Shown: positions 53,237-62,486, counted from the first letter of the stretch. The stretch is 64,000 nt of DNA from Candidatus Eiseniibacteriota bacterium (GCA_029262235.1 JAJCZU010000002.1:1116001-1180000); one strand, 5' to 3'. The notes: generated from the sequence alone by a model not told the origin. Translations and numbers: made by a program.

Positions 53237-54045
53237 CAGCACAGGACAGACCGATCGTCACGCTCCTGACGGACTTCGGCGAGGGCTCCTATGTCGCGAG
53301 CGTCAAGGGCGTGCTTCTCAGCATTACGCGCTCGATACAAATCGTCGACATCACACACTCTCTCATGATGGGCGACGTGGGGCCGGCAGGGTACGTGCTC
53401 TCGAATACGTCACGCTATTTTCCCCCGGGCACCATTCATCTCGCTGTGGTTGACCCCGGTGTGGGCATGGATCGCCTGCCCCTGATCCTGCGCGCGGACG
53501 GCCATTATTATGTAGGGCCGGACAACGGCCTTTTCGGTGAGGTACTCCGCACCGCGGTCGAAGTGAACGCGTTTCATGTCCGCGAGGAGAAGTGGCTGGC
53601 GCAGCGCATCAGCCCGACGTTTCACGGCCGCGACCTGTTTGCGCCGGTTGCGGCGCGGCTGGCGGGCGGCGCGGATCCGGGGGACCTGGGGGACGAAATC
53701 GCTCCGGCAGACCTGATCCCGTCCCCGATTCCGACGCCTGTGCGGACACGTGACGACCTCACGGGCCAGATCGTGTGGGCCGACAGCTTCGGCAATCTCA
53801 TGACGAATCTCACGGAGAAGATGGTCGAGGAATGGTGCGGCGAAAATACGTATCAGGTCGTGCTCGGCTGGGAGCGGATTCGAAACCGGATCCGCACGTT
53901 CCAGGACACGAGCAAAGGGAGCCTCGCGTTTCTGTTCGGCAGCTGGAACACACTCGAGGTCGTGGTTTCCGAGGGAAGCGCGGCAACGCGGCTCGGCGTA
54001 TCGATCGGCGAACCGGTTCGACTGGAGCGGGTTGTTGCCGGTTGA
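53233..54045 (+). CDS. SAM hydroxide adenosyltransferase (DUF62/SAM hydrolase)
   Basis: Members of this family split S-adenosylmethionine with water or hydroxide to adenosine and methionine; relatives are the fluorinase and chlorinase. The 270-residue protein begins TLLTDFGEGSYVASVKGVL. It has FPPGTIHLAVVDPGVG, YYVGPDNGLF, FHGRDLFAPVAA and the C-terminal VWADSFGNLMTN. I see no insertion like that of the fluorinase, so hydrolysis is more likely. The start is the ATGA junction at 53233. Confidence 0.87.
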   Translation: MTAQDRPIVTLLTDFGEGSYVASVKGVLLSITRSIQIVDITHSLMMGDVGPAGYVLSNTSRYFPPGTIHLAVVDPGVGMDRLPLILRADGHYYVGPDNGLFGEVLRTAVEVNAFHVREEKWLAQRISPTFHGRDLFAPVAARLAGGADPGDLGDEIAPADLIPSPIPTPVRTRDDLTGQIVWADSFGNLMTNLTEKMVEEWCGENTYQVVLGWERIRNRIRTFQDTSKGSLAFLFGSWNTLEVVVSEGSAATRLGVSIGEPVRLERVVAG

Positions 54046-55666
54046 CAACGTGACAATTCGCGTGGAGCCGGTCCCCGCCCTCACGCCGCCGCTCGTACGG
54101 CGCTACTGTGCCGGCGATTCCTCACTGACGCCGCTGTACGCGCACGCCCCGTTCGACGCCTCGCGTCCCCCCGTCTCACCTGCCGGGGGACGCGCTCTCG
54201 ACGACGACGTCATCCAGCGCATGCTGAAGCTGAACCGTGAGACCGGCGCCTCCGCCCGCTCACTTGCCAACTGCGAAAAACTGCGCGACCCGGCCGTTCA
54301 TGCCATGCTCGCGGGACAGCAGCCGGGACTGCTTCTCGGTCCGCTATTCGCTCTCTATAAGATTGTCACTCTGGTCGCCCGGTGCCGCGCCTGGGAAGCG
54401 CAGTCGGGCCAGTCGTACGTGCCCGTTTTCTGGATCGCGTCGCACGATGCGGACCTCGCGGAAATCGATCACGTCTATCTGCCGGGGCAGGGCGGGGAAC
54501 CCGAAAAACTCCGCTACCCGTGGACCGAAGTTCCACGGCAGCAACTGAGCGCCTATGAGATCACCGATTCGGACTGGCGCGCGTTCACTGAAGCCCTGCG
54601 TGAACGATTGCCGGATAACGATTTTCGCGAGGACGCTCTCGCGCGCTTCACGCCATCCCGCTTTCCCGCATCTCCTACGCATGCGTTCGCAGAGGCCGTA
54701 CATGCTCTGCTGCCGGACGCGGGGATCGTATGCTTCGACGGACGCGATGCGGAAACATGCGAGGCGGGGCGTTCGTTTCTCGCACGCACGCTGCGGAACC
54801 CGGCGCGCACCCTCGCGTCATGGCGGGAGGGCGAGGAGACCGTGCGGAACGCGGGGATAGCGCCGCCGCTCGACCTTGCGGAATCGCGATTCCCGCTGTT
54901 CCTCGTGGAAAACAGCGTGCGCCATCCGCTGTCATGGAACGGTTCTCGATTCGAAACGTCGGCCGGGTCTTTCGAACCCGAGACACTGGCGAAGGGCGTG
55001 GAGGAGGGAACCCGGACGGTGTCTCCGAACGCGGGCCTGCGTCCGGTTCTGCAGGACCTGCTGTTCGCGACCGCGGCGACGATCGCCGGTCAGTCCGAAC
55101 TCGCCTACCATCCGCAACTCGCCTCTCTCTATGAAAGCGCCGGAGTCGCGCGTCCGCTTCTCGTTCCGCGTGCGAGCCTTTCGCTCGTTCACTTTCGGGC
55201 CTACGACCAGCTCGCGGACTTCGGACTTACGATCGCGGATCTCAGAGAATCCCCCGACACGGCACAGGAGGGAGCGGCCGGCGACGCACACGCGGCAAGC
55301 CGCAGCCGCTTTACGCAGACGATCGAGGACGCCTGGCGCCGGTTCGCGGAAGAAGTCGCGTCCGCGTCGGACACGAGCCCCGTCCCCGGCGCCGACGACA
55401 CGGAGTCGCAGTTCCTGAAAGCCGCCGCGCGATCGGCGGACAAGTTCGTCAAGCAGGCCGACCGCGCCGGGGAAAACAGATCCCGCAAGATTCACAAGCT
55501 GACGCAGGAACTCGCACCGAAGGGCACGGCGCAGGAATTCGTATGGTCGCTGCTTCCGTTTCTGGCGCGCTACGGACCGGACTTCGCGACCCGCATCGCA
55601 GAGGCTTTGCCTGAGGAATCGACCGAGCATATGATGATGACAGTAGACCCGAGAGGAGCATCATGA
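54032..55666 (+). CDS. bshC: Bacillithiol biosynthesis cysteine-adding enzyme
   Basis: BshC adds cysteine to glucosaminyl-malate in the last step of bacillithiol synthesis. The 544-residue protein has the Rossmann-like core (HAMLAGQQPGLLLGPLFALY, VFWIASHDADLAEIDHVYLP), VENSVRHPLSW, and a coiled-coil insertion near residues 440-500. TTG 54032 or 54035 and GTG 54050 are possible starts; GGAG at 54024-54027 fits 54035 best. It overlaps bshA by 4 nt. Confidence 0.93.
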   Translation: MLPVDNVTIRVEPVPALTPPLVRRYCAGDSSLTPLYAHAPFDASRPPVSPAGGRALDDDVIQRMLKLNRETGASARSLANCEKLRDPAVHAMLAGQQPGLLLGPLFALYKIVTLVARCRAWEAQSGQSYVPVFWIASHDADLAEIDHVYLPGQGGEPEKLRYPWTEVPRQQLSAYEITDSDWRAFTEALRERLPDNDFREDALARFTPSRFPASPTHAFAEAVHALLPDAGIVCFDGRDAETCEAGRSFLARTLRNPARTLASWREGEETVRNAGIAPPLDLAESRFPLFLVENSVRHPLSWNGSRFETSAGSFEPETLAKGVEEGTRTVSPNAGLRPVLQDLLFATAATIAGQSELAYHPQLASLYESAGVARPLLVPRASLSLVHFRAYDQLADFGLTIADLRESPDTAQEGAAGDAHAASRSRFTQTIEDAWRRFAEEVASASDTSPVPGADDTESQFLKAAARSADKFVKQADRAGENRSRKIHKLTQELAPKGTAQEFVWSLLPFLARYGPDFATRIAEALPEESTEHMMMTVDPRGAS

Positions 55667-56781
55667 GAATCGGCATCACATGCTATCCGAGTGCGGGCGG
55701 CTCAGGCGTCATCGCGACGGAACTCGGCCGTTCGCTCGCGGGCCGCGGCCACGACATTCACTTCATCAGCTACTCGCGTCCGTTCCGCCTTCCGGAGGAG
55801 GACGACCACATCCGCTTTCACAAAGTGAAAACGGTCACCTACCCGCTCTTCAAGTATCCGCCGTACTCACTGGCGCTCGCTGTTCGCATGGCCGAGGTGG
55901 CGCGCCGGGAAAAGCTCGATCTGTTTCACGTGCACTACGCGATTCCTCACGCCACGAGTGCGCTCCTGGCCAACATGATTCTCGAGCCGCACCGCGTCGG
56001 CGTCGTGACGACACTCCACGGCACGGACATCACACTCGTCGGCAGCGACGAAAGCTTCTTCGAAATCACGAAGCTCAGCATCGAGCGCTCCGACGCCGTT
56101 ACGGCGGTTTCGGATTTCCTTGCACGGGAGACGCAGCAGAAACTCGCCGTAAAGCACCCGATTGACGTGATTCCGAACTTCGTCGACGCCCACATGTTCG
56201 ATACGCATGCCAGTCCGGCGATCCGCGCCGAAATCGGGCTCGAGGACGGACCCGTGCTGATGCACATTTCGAACTTCCGCAAAGTGAAGAACGTGAAAGA
56301 TGTCATCCAGCTGTTCGCGGCAGTCCAGGAATCGACGGGAGCGCAGCTGGTACTCGTGGGCGACGGGCCCGAGCGTATCCCCTCGCGTATCCTTGCGGAA
56401 GAGCTCGGCGTTCTCGACCGCATTCTGTTTCTCGGGAATCGCGTGGAAGTGGGGCAGATTCTGCCGCTCGCGGATGTCCTGCTGCTGCCGAGTACGGTGG
56501 AAAGCTTCGGCCTCGTCGCTCTCGAAGCGATGGCGTGCGGAATCCCCGTCGTCGGATACGACGGCGGCGGCCTTCCCGAGGTGGTTCGGCACGGCACAGA
56601 CGGCATGCTGGCCCCGCTCGGGAGCGTGGAAAGAATGATTGAAATGACTCTTGAGCTGCTACAGAATCCAGAGAAACGGGAGGCGATGGGCAAGGCCGCG
56701 CGGGAACGGGCCGTGCGTGACTTCGCGACCGCGTCGATCACGGCACAGTATGAAGCCGTTTACGAACGGGTTCTGCGATGA
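55663..56781 (+). CDS. bshA: N-acetyl-glucosaminyl L-malate synthase
   Basis: BshA, a GT4 enzyme, couples GlcNAc from UDP-GlcNAc to L-malate in the first step of bacillithiol synthesis. The 372-residue protein has GITCYPSAGGSGVIATELG, HVHYAIPHATSA and TTLHGTDITLVG. Further on are NFRKVKNVKDVI and the donor site VESFGLVALEAMACGIPVV. The opening CYPSAGGSGV is characteristic of BshA within GT4. Deacetylase BshB is not in the window. Confidence 0.94.
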   Translation: MRIGITCYPSAGGSGVIATELGRSLAGRGHDIHFISYSRPFRLPEEDDHIRFHKVKTVTYPLFKYPPYSLALAVRMAEVARREKLDLFHVHYAIPHATSALLANMILEPHRVGVVTTLHGTDITLVGSDESFFEITKLSIERSDAVTAVSDFLARETQQKLAVKHPIDVIPNFVDAHMFDTHASPAIRAEIGLEDGPVLMHISNFRKVKNVKDVIQLFAAVQESTGAQLVLVGDGPERIPSRILAEELGVLDRILFLGNRVEVGQILPLADVLLLPSTVESFGLVALEAMACGIPVVGYDGGGLPEVVRHGTDGMLAPLGSVERMIEMTLELLQNPEKREAMGKAARERAVRDFATASITAQYEAVYERVLR

Positions 56782-57155
56782 GCCTGGATCGAATTCTGGA
56801 CGAGCTCGTCGAGCGGGAACCGCGCTATCATCGAGACGCATACATTTTCGTGCTCGAAGCGATCACGTTCACGCAGGCGAAGTTCGTGGAGCCCCGGCAT
56901 GTTTCGGGGCAGCAGCTTCTGGACGGTATTCGCGAGTACGCGAGGGAAATTTACGGGCCCACGGCGTGCATGGTGTTCGAACACTGGGGCGCGACCGAGA
57001 CCCTCGATTTCGGCAGAATGGTTTACGCTCTGATCGAAACGGGCCAGGTGAGCAAGCAGCCGGAAGACTCTCTCGAGGATTTTCGAGAGTACTACGATTT
57101 CAAGAAAGTGTTCGAAGAGCAGTACAAGTACATCGACGAGTCTTCTTCGCCCTGA
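56778..57155 (+). CDS. Small conserved protein resembling the Minf_1886 family
   Basis: The 125-residue protein resembles a family I recall from Planctomycetes and Verrucomicrobia (Minf_1886 type). DAYIFVLEAITFTQ comes first, then VSGQQLLDGIREYAREIYGP, VFEHWGATETLDFGRMVYALIE and EDFREYYDFKKVFEE. It is helical and soluble, with no membrane segment or known catalytic motif. It overlaps bshA by 4 nt. Function is unknown; it may belong with the bacillithiol genes or the following LPS genes. Confidence 0.7.
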   Translation: MSLDRILDELVEREPRYHRDAYIFVLEAITFTQAKFVEPRHVSGQQLLDGIREYAREIYGPTACMVFEHWGATETLDFGRMVYALIETGQVSKQPEDSLEDFREYYDFKKVFEEQYKYIDESSSP

Positions 57156-57183
57156 ACGCAGTCATCCCGATGGAGCCACTCGA

Positions 57184-58254
57184 ATGGGCGTTCTCGATTT
57201 ATATTTGCGGTATCAGCGCGCCGTTCGCCGCGATCGGAACGAAACGATTTCGTTTCGCAAGCAACTCGAGAATCCGAGACGCGTCACCGTGCTCATTCCG
57301 GGAGACGACCGCATGCCGGCCGTGGTCGTACCCGCGCTTCGTCTTCTCCGCGCCCATCATCCCCATGTTCGGATCGTGCTCGTCGCGGGCCCGGACAACA
57401 TCGACGCGATTCGCAAGGAGAAGATGGCGGACAAATCCATCGTCTTTCATCGCAAGCGCGGCACGACGCAGATCGGTGAGATCAAGCGCGTCGCGAAAGA
57501 AGTCAGCAAGCTCGCTCCCGAACTGCTGCTCCTGTTCGATCCGGAAAACGAACCGTCGCTCCTGGCGCTTGCCGAGGCCACGGGAACACCGCTTCGCGTC
57601 GGCTTCGGAGACGGCGCCCACTATCCTTATCTGAACTTCCAACTGGCCCCGCCTGAAAAAGAACTCTATCTCGCGGATGCGTTTCTGAAGCTCGTCGGCT
57701 CGCTCACGGGCGAGTTCGTCGACTTTCTGGACGATCGCGTCCGCCTTCGCATTCCGGAAGCGGATGTCACGCGCGCCACCCGTCTTCTTCATTTCTGGCA
57801 GCCGAAATCGGACAAGCTCCTCTTTGCGATCGAGCCGCCCGCGGGCGGACGAGACGCCGACATCCAGAAGTACGCGGGCATTGCGAGGCTTCTCTTAAAA
57901 GCCTACGACGCACGGATCATGGTGCTCACCGAACCGCGCGAGAAGTCTGCAGGAGAAGCGCTCGAGCAGAAGCTGGGCGCGATCGAACCGTATCGGGCAC
58001 CGGTAGAGGGGATGCACGAATCGATCGCGTTCCTCTCGCGGGTCGATCTCTTCGTAGGCCCGAACGCGCCCCTGTTTCATCACGCCGTCGCGATGGGCAC
58101 GCCCGCTGTCGGGCTCTTCACGGGGAACGACGCGTGCTGGTGGTATCCGCCTCACGACGTGCGCGCGCGCGCCCTTGATCTCGGCCGCAAGATGACGGAA
58201 GAGACGTTTCTGAAGGCGGTGCAGGAAGTCGGCGCGCCGGAGGACGCTTCTTGA
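57184..58254 (+). CDS. Glycosyltransferase family 9 protein
   Basis: The 356-residue protein has a GT9 (heptosyltransferase) layout: VTVLIPGDDRMPAVVVPALRLLRAHHP at the N-terminus and a late donor-site region DLFVGPNAPLFHHAVAMGTPAVGLFTGND. The usual nucleotide-site WP is replaced by a less common arrangement, and the donor sugar cannot be told. It probably adds a core sugar to Kdo-lipid A. It follows the small protein by 28 nt and overlaps msbA. Confidence 0.8.
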   Translation: MGVLDLYLRYQRAVRRDRNETISFRKQLENPRRVTVLIPGDDRMPAVVVPALRLLRAHHPHVRIVLVAGPDNIDAIRKEKMADKSIVFHRKRGTTQIGEIKRVAKEVSKLAPELLLLFDPENEPSLLALAEATGTPLRVGFGDGAHYPYLNFQLAPPEKELYLADAFLKLVGSLTGEFVDFLDDRVRLRIPEADVTRATRLLHFWQPKSDKLLFAIEPPAGGRDADIQKYAGIARLLLKAYDARIMVLTEPREKSAGEALEQKLGAIEPYRAPVEGMHESIAFLSRVDLFVGPNAPLFHHAVAMGTPAVGLFTGNDACWWYPPHDVRARALDLGRKMTEETFLKAVQEVGAPEDAS

Positions 58255-60131
58255 ACGATCTCCGGCGTTTGTTTGCCTACGTGAAACCGTGGTGGAAGCT
58301 TCTGCTCGGCGGGCTCTTCTGCACGTTCCTTTTCGCGCTCTTTTCCGGCATCTCGATCGGCATGATTCTGCCGTTCACGAAAATCCTGTTTGAACAGGAG
58401 ATCCCCCCGGCAGGCATCACGGTCGCCGATCCCGCCGGCATTTCCGAAGAGGCGCTCTTTCCGCAGATCGAAGTATGGAAAGAAACCGGGCGCGCCTGGT
58501 TCATGGGTCTCTTCGCGGATGCCGACCCGAAAGCCGCGCTTCTGCGTGTGTGCATCGGCGTGTTCGTAATCTTTCTGATCAAAGGACTCTTCAATTACTA
58601 TCGCCAGATCTTCATGGCCACGCTCGAAGAGCGCGTGATCAAGGACATCCGCGACCATCTCTATCATCATATGGAACGGCTCCCGCTTTCGTATTTCGAG
58701 AAGGAACGGACCGGTGTCATCATTTCGCGTATTACGAACGACGTACAACTCGTACGGGAAATGGTCGGCAACCTGTTCTCGGCGTTCACACAGAATGCCT
58801 CGCTTCTGCTGATCTTTCTCGTCGTCGCGCTGATCATCAACTGGCAGATGGCGATGCTCTCGTTCCTCGTGTTTCCGCTGATCGCGCTTTTCACGGCTAA
58901 AATTTCGAAGAGGCTCAGGCGGCACAGCGCACGTTTTCAGGAAGACATGGGGCGGATTACGAGCACGCTGCAGGAGACCATCGCCGGCATCCGGATCGTG
59001 AAGGCGTTCGGCATGGAGCGCTTCGAAGAGGCGAAGTTCGCGAAACAAACGGAGAGTTATCTGCAGTCGTTCATTCGCTTCAAGCGAACCTCGATCCTCG
59101 CGAGCCCGATTTCCGAACAACTCGGCGCGCTCGGCGCCATCATCGTGCTCTGGTACGGCGGGAACCAGGTCCTCGACGGAAACAGGCTCGCCCCCGAGGA
59201 GTTCTTTCTCTTTCTCGCCGCGGTGCTCAACATGATGCAGCCGATCAGAAAGCTGAGCCACGTGAACACCGTCGTGCAGCAGGGCCTCGCCGCGGCGCGA
59301 CGGATCTTTTTCGTGCTCGACACACCGATCGAACCGCGATCCGCGGGGGGCGCGCGGATCGAAGGCGTGCACGACGCGATCGCGTTCGAGAACGTTTCGT
59401 TTTCGTACGACAACGCCGCGCCGGCTCTCAGCGACATCACGCTTCGCATCGAGGCCGGTACGATGGTCGCGCTGGTCGGACCGTCGGGGGCGGGGAAGTC
59501 GACGCTCGCCGACCTCGTGGCGCGCTTTCACTCTCCCACGTCCGGGAGGATCACGATCGACGGCCTCGATCTTCAGGAAATCGAAATCGAATCGCTTCGG
59601 GAGAACATGGGCATCGTCACGCAGGAGGTCATCCTTTTCAACGACAGCGTGAGAGACAACATCGCGTACGGAAAGAGCGAGATCCCCGAGGAGACGCTTC
59701 GTCATGCGGCACGCGCCGCGAGCGCGGACGAATTCATCACGAACCTGCCGGACGGGTATGAAACGATCGTGGGCGACCGCGGTGTTCGGCTTTCGGGCGG
59801 CGAGCGTCAGCGCCTTGCGATTGCGCGCGCGATTCTGAAAGACCCGCCGATTCTGATTCTCGACGAGGCCACATCGAATCTCGACACGCAATCGGAAGCG
59901 CTCGTGCAGGCGGCCGTCGAGAATCTCGTGAAAGATCGCACGACGCTCGCGATCGCCCATCGGCTCTCGACCATCCTGCGCGCCCACCGGATCCTCGTTC
60001 TCGACCACGGACGAATCGTCGAAGAGGGGACACACGAAGACCTCGTGGGGCGGGGCGGTCTCTATTCCCGCCTGTTCGAAATGCAGTTTGCGGAGAGTGA
60101 TCGCGCCCGGACCAGCCCGCCCGCGCGATGA
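58251..60131 (+). CDS. msbA: Lipid A flippase/ABC exporter MsbA
   Basis: MsbA flips core-lipid A across the inner membrane. The 626-residue half-transporter has six membrane segments in residues ~15-330, with a long first periplasmic loop (residues ~45-85). The ATPase has Walker A GPSGAGKSTLADL (~410), signature LSGGERQRLAIARAI (~513), Walker B ILILDEATSNLD and the H-loop AIAHRLST. Its place among LPS genes supports lipid A as substrate. It overlaps both neighbours by 4 nt. Confidence 0.9.
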   Translation: MNDLRRLFAYVKPWWKLLLGGLFCTFLFALFSGISIGMILPFTKILFEQEIPPAGITVADPAGISEEALFPQIEVWKETGRAWFMGLFADADPKAALLRVCIGVFVIFLIKGLFNYYRQIFMATLEERVIKDIRDHLYHHMERLPLSYFEKERTGVIISRITNDVQLVREMVGNLFSAFTQNASLLLIFLVVALIINWQMAMLSFLVFPLIALFTAKISKRLRRHSARFQEDMGRITSTLQETIAGIRIVKAFGMERFEEAKFAKQTESYLQSFIRFKRTSILASPISEQLGALGAIIVLWYGGNQVLDGNRLAPEEFFLFLAAVLNMMQPIRKLSHVNTVVQQGLAAARRIFFVLDTPIEPRSAGGARIEGVHDAIAFENVSFSYDNAAPALSDITLRIEAGTMVALVGPSGAGKSTLADLVARFHSPTSGRITIDGLDLQEIEIESLRENMGIVTQEVILFNDSVRDNIAYGKSEIPEETLRHAARAASADEFITNLPDGYETIVGDRGVRLSGGERQRLAIARAILKDPPILILDEATSNLDTQSEALVQAAVENLVKDRTTLAIAHRLSTILRAHRILVLDHGRIVEEGTHEDLVGRGGLYSRLFEMQFAESDRARTSPPAR

Positions 60132-61132
60132 AGACGCGATCCCCCCGCACGATTCTGATCATCCGCCTCGGACGCCTCGGCGACCTCGTGCTGACCGCGG
60201 CCATGACGCGCGAAACGAAGCGCGCGTTCCCGGACGCCACGATCACGTTCGTGACGGCGCCCGTGTACGAAAGCGTGGCACGGCTTCTCCCGGGCATCGA
60301 CACGGTCGTGCCCATTCCGAAAACGGGACTCTCTGAGCTCCGCGAAACCGTAGCCGCTTCGCTCCCCGATTCCTTCGACTGGATCATCGACCTGCACGGG
60401 AACGCGCGCAGCAAGACGATCGCGGGCGCGATCCGGGCCGATCGCCGGTCGACGTACCCGAAGGACAGCATGCGACGCCGCATTCTCGTCTGGTTCAAGC
60501 GGGGCCGCGGAAAAGGGGCGCCGGTCTGGCGGCGGTATCTCGCTCCACTCGAGAGGGCCGGCATCGCGCCGGAATACTCCCCGCCAGCTCTTCTGCCCGT
60601 GTCCGGCAGCGGCGTGCCCGGGGCGATCGTGCTGGCGCCAGGGGCGGGGAGACCCACCAAACAGTGGCCGATCAACAAGTTTGCAGATCTTTCTAAGAAA
60701 CTGCTCGAATCGTTTCCTGACCGATCTCTCGTGGTGGCGCTCGGTCCCGGCGAAGAGGACCTCGGGGCCCGGCTGGATCCCGACGGGAATGACCGCATAC
60801 GGAAGCTCGTGGCCGCGCCGCTTTCCGCCCTGGCCTGCCATCTTCGGGACGCCGCTGTGGTGGTTTCGAACGATTCGGGCCTTCTTCATTTTGCGGAAGC
60901 CGTTGGTACGCCGGTTGTTGCGTTGTTCGGCCCGACCACGGAGGAACTCGGATTCGCCCCCGCGGGTACAAGAAGCACACGGATCGAAAAAGATCTCGCC
61001 TGCCGACCCTGCTCTCTTCACGGGAGCCAGACCTGCCCACTTCCGGATCGAAGCCACCGCTGCATGGAGGAGATCTCCGTGGATGAGGTGCTGGCCGCGG
61101 TTCGCGAAACGGCGGGTGGCCGGGCACTCTGA
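60128..61132 (+). CDS. waaF: Glycosyltransferase family 9, ADP-heptose:LPS heptosyltransferase-like
   Basis: The 334-residue protein has the GT9 start ILIIRLGRLGDLVLTAAM, WIIDLHGNARS, LAPGAGRPTKQWPINKFADL, and the donor site VVSNDSGLLHFAEAVGTPVVALFGPT. The cysteine motif CRPCSLHG near the C-terminus is common in WaaF/WaaC. It would add heptose to the inner core. A GmhB-like phosphatase gene follows, which supports ADP-heptose as donor. The exact position (WaaC or WaaF) is not certain. Confidence 0.83.
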   Translation: MKTRSPRTILIIRLGRLGDLVLTAAMTRETKRAFPDATITFVTAPVYESVARLLPGIDTVVPIPKTGLSELRETVAASLPDSFDWIIDLHGNARSKTIAGAIRADRRSTYPKDSMRRRILVWFKRGRGKGAPVWRRYLAPLERAGIAPEYSPPALLPVSGSGVPGAIVLAPGAGRPTKQWPINKFADLSKKLLESFPDRSLVVALGPGEEDLGARLDPDGNDRIRKLVAAPLSALACHLRDAAVVVSNDSGLLHFAEAVGTPVVALFGPTTEELGFAPAGTRSTRIEKDLACRPCSLHGSQTCPLPDRSHRCMEEISVDEVLAAVRETAGGRAL

Positions 61133-61166
61133 GATCCGCTAGTATGCATCAGTTCAGGAGGAACCC

Positions 61167-61751
61167 GTGGGGCAGCGAGCCGTATTTCTTGATCGTGACG
61201 GAACCGTAAATCGGCAGGTCGGCTATCCGAACCATGTCTCGCGTCTCCGCGTCTATCCGTTCACGGCGGAGGCGATCCGAAAGGTCAACGATCGCGGCAT
61301 CCCCGTGATCGTCGTGACGAATCAGTCGGGTGTCGCGCGCGGCCTCTATCCTGAAAGCGTGGTGCTCGAAACGAACGAGGCGCTCCAGGCGGAACTGGCT
61401 GAAGGAGGGGCGAGGATCGACGCGATTTACTATTGCCCGCATCATCCGACCGCGGGAGATCATCCCACGCCATGCGACTGTCGCAAACCGGCGACGGGGA
61501 TGGCCGAGCAGGCGGCTCGCGAGCACGGACTCGACCTCGGACGCTCGTTCCTTGTGGGGGACAGCCCGTCGGATATCGAAATGGCGGTCCGGGCCGGCAT
61601 GCGAAGCGTGCTCGTTCTGACCGGGTACGGCCTCGGCGAAGCAACGTACCGCCGGGAGCAGTGGAAGAATGAGCCCGATTGTATCAGTGAGAATTTAAAC
61701 ACGGCCGTGGACTGGATCCTGAGCCGGATCGACGAGGAGAATGACGAATGA
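61167..61751 (+). CDS. gmhB: D-glycero-D-manno-heptose 1,7-bisphosphate phosphatase-like
   Basis: This HAD enzyme probably removes the 7-phosphate in ADP-heptose synthesis. The 194-residue protein has motif I VFLDRDGTVN, motif II VVTNQSGVARG, the zinc loop CPHHP...CDCRKP and motif IV LVGDSPSDIEMAVRAGM. The zinc loop is typical of GmhB and histidinol phosphatase. The LPS context favours GmhB. GTG 61167 follows AGGAGG. Confidence 0.88.
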   Translation: MGQRAVFLDRDGTVNRQVGYPNHVSRLRVYPFTAEAIRKVNDRGIPVIVVTNQSGVARGLYPESVVLETNEALQAELAEGGARIDAIYYCPHHPTAGDHPTPCDCRKPATGMAEQAAREHGLDLGRSFLVGDSPSDIEMAVRAGMRSVLVLTGYGLGEATYRREQWKNEPDCISENLNTAVDWILSRIDEENDE

Positions 61752-62479
61752 AATGGAACCGAGCCATTCCGGCGGCTGCCGGAGTCCTCTGCGTTCTTCT
61801 TGCGCTGTCCTCGCCGGCGGGAGCCCGTCCGGGTCCATCGGAAAAGGGCGAGAAGTTTACGTTTCAGATCCAGTACGGAATCATCAAGGCGGGCACCGCC
61901 ACGATCGAATACCGGCCTGACCGCAACGGCCTCTGGCTGATCGAGTCGCGCGCGGCTTCGAACTCGTTCTTCGACAGGTTCTTCAAAGTGCGGGACCGCG
62001 TTTCCGCGTGGGTCGAACCGGGTACCATGCGATCGGTCAGGTTCGAAAAGGAACTGCGCGAAGGAAGTTACGACAAAGACGAGTACGTCGATTTCGACTG
62101 GGACAGAAACCTCGCGATCTATGGAGACGGAGCGGAAGTACCGATCACGGATGGCGTGTACGACGTGCTTTCCGTCTTCTACTACGTGCGCACGCTCCGC
62201 ATGCCGCTCGGCGGACGCATCCCGGTTACGTATCACTCGAGCAAGAAAAACTGGCCGGTGCACGTCGACGTTCATCGCGTCGAGACGATCAAAACGCCGG
62301 CGGGCGAGTTCCGGTGCATCAAGATCGAGCCGCATCTGGAAAGCGTCGGCGTTTTCAATCAGAAGGGGAAGCTCTCGGTCTGGATTACGGCAGACGAGAG
62401 AAGAATGCCGGTGAAGCTGGAGAGCAAAGTCATCTTCGGGGCGTTCGAGGCCGTTCTCACCGATTACACGTCGGGATGA
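61748..62479 (+). CDS. DUF3108 exported protein
   Basis: The 243-residue protein has a signal peptide (PAAAGVLCVLLALSSPAGA) and a beta-rich DUF3108 body: FQIQYGIIKAGTATIEY, FKVRDRVSAWVEPGTM, DVLSVFYYVRTL and KLSVWITADERRMPVKLESK. The family is periplasmic and uncharacterised. It overlaps gmhB (ATGA) and ends the long plus-strand run. The convergent rfbB stop is 8 nt away. Confidence 0.83.
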   Translation: MKWNRAIPAAAGVLCVLLALSSPAGARPGPSEKGEKFTFQIQYGIIKAGTATIEYRPDRNGLWLIESRAASNSFFDRFFKVRDRVSAWVEPGTMRSVRFEKELREGSYDKDEYVDFDWDRNLAIYGDGAEVPITDGVYDVLSVFYYVRTLRMPLGGRIPVTYHSSKKNWPVHVDVHRVETIKTPAGEFRCIKIEPHLESVGVFNQKGKLSVWITADERRMPVKLESKVIFGAFEAVLTDYTSG

Positions 62480-62486
62480 TCGGTCG

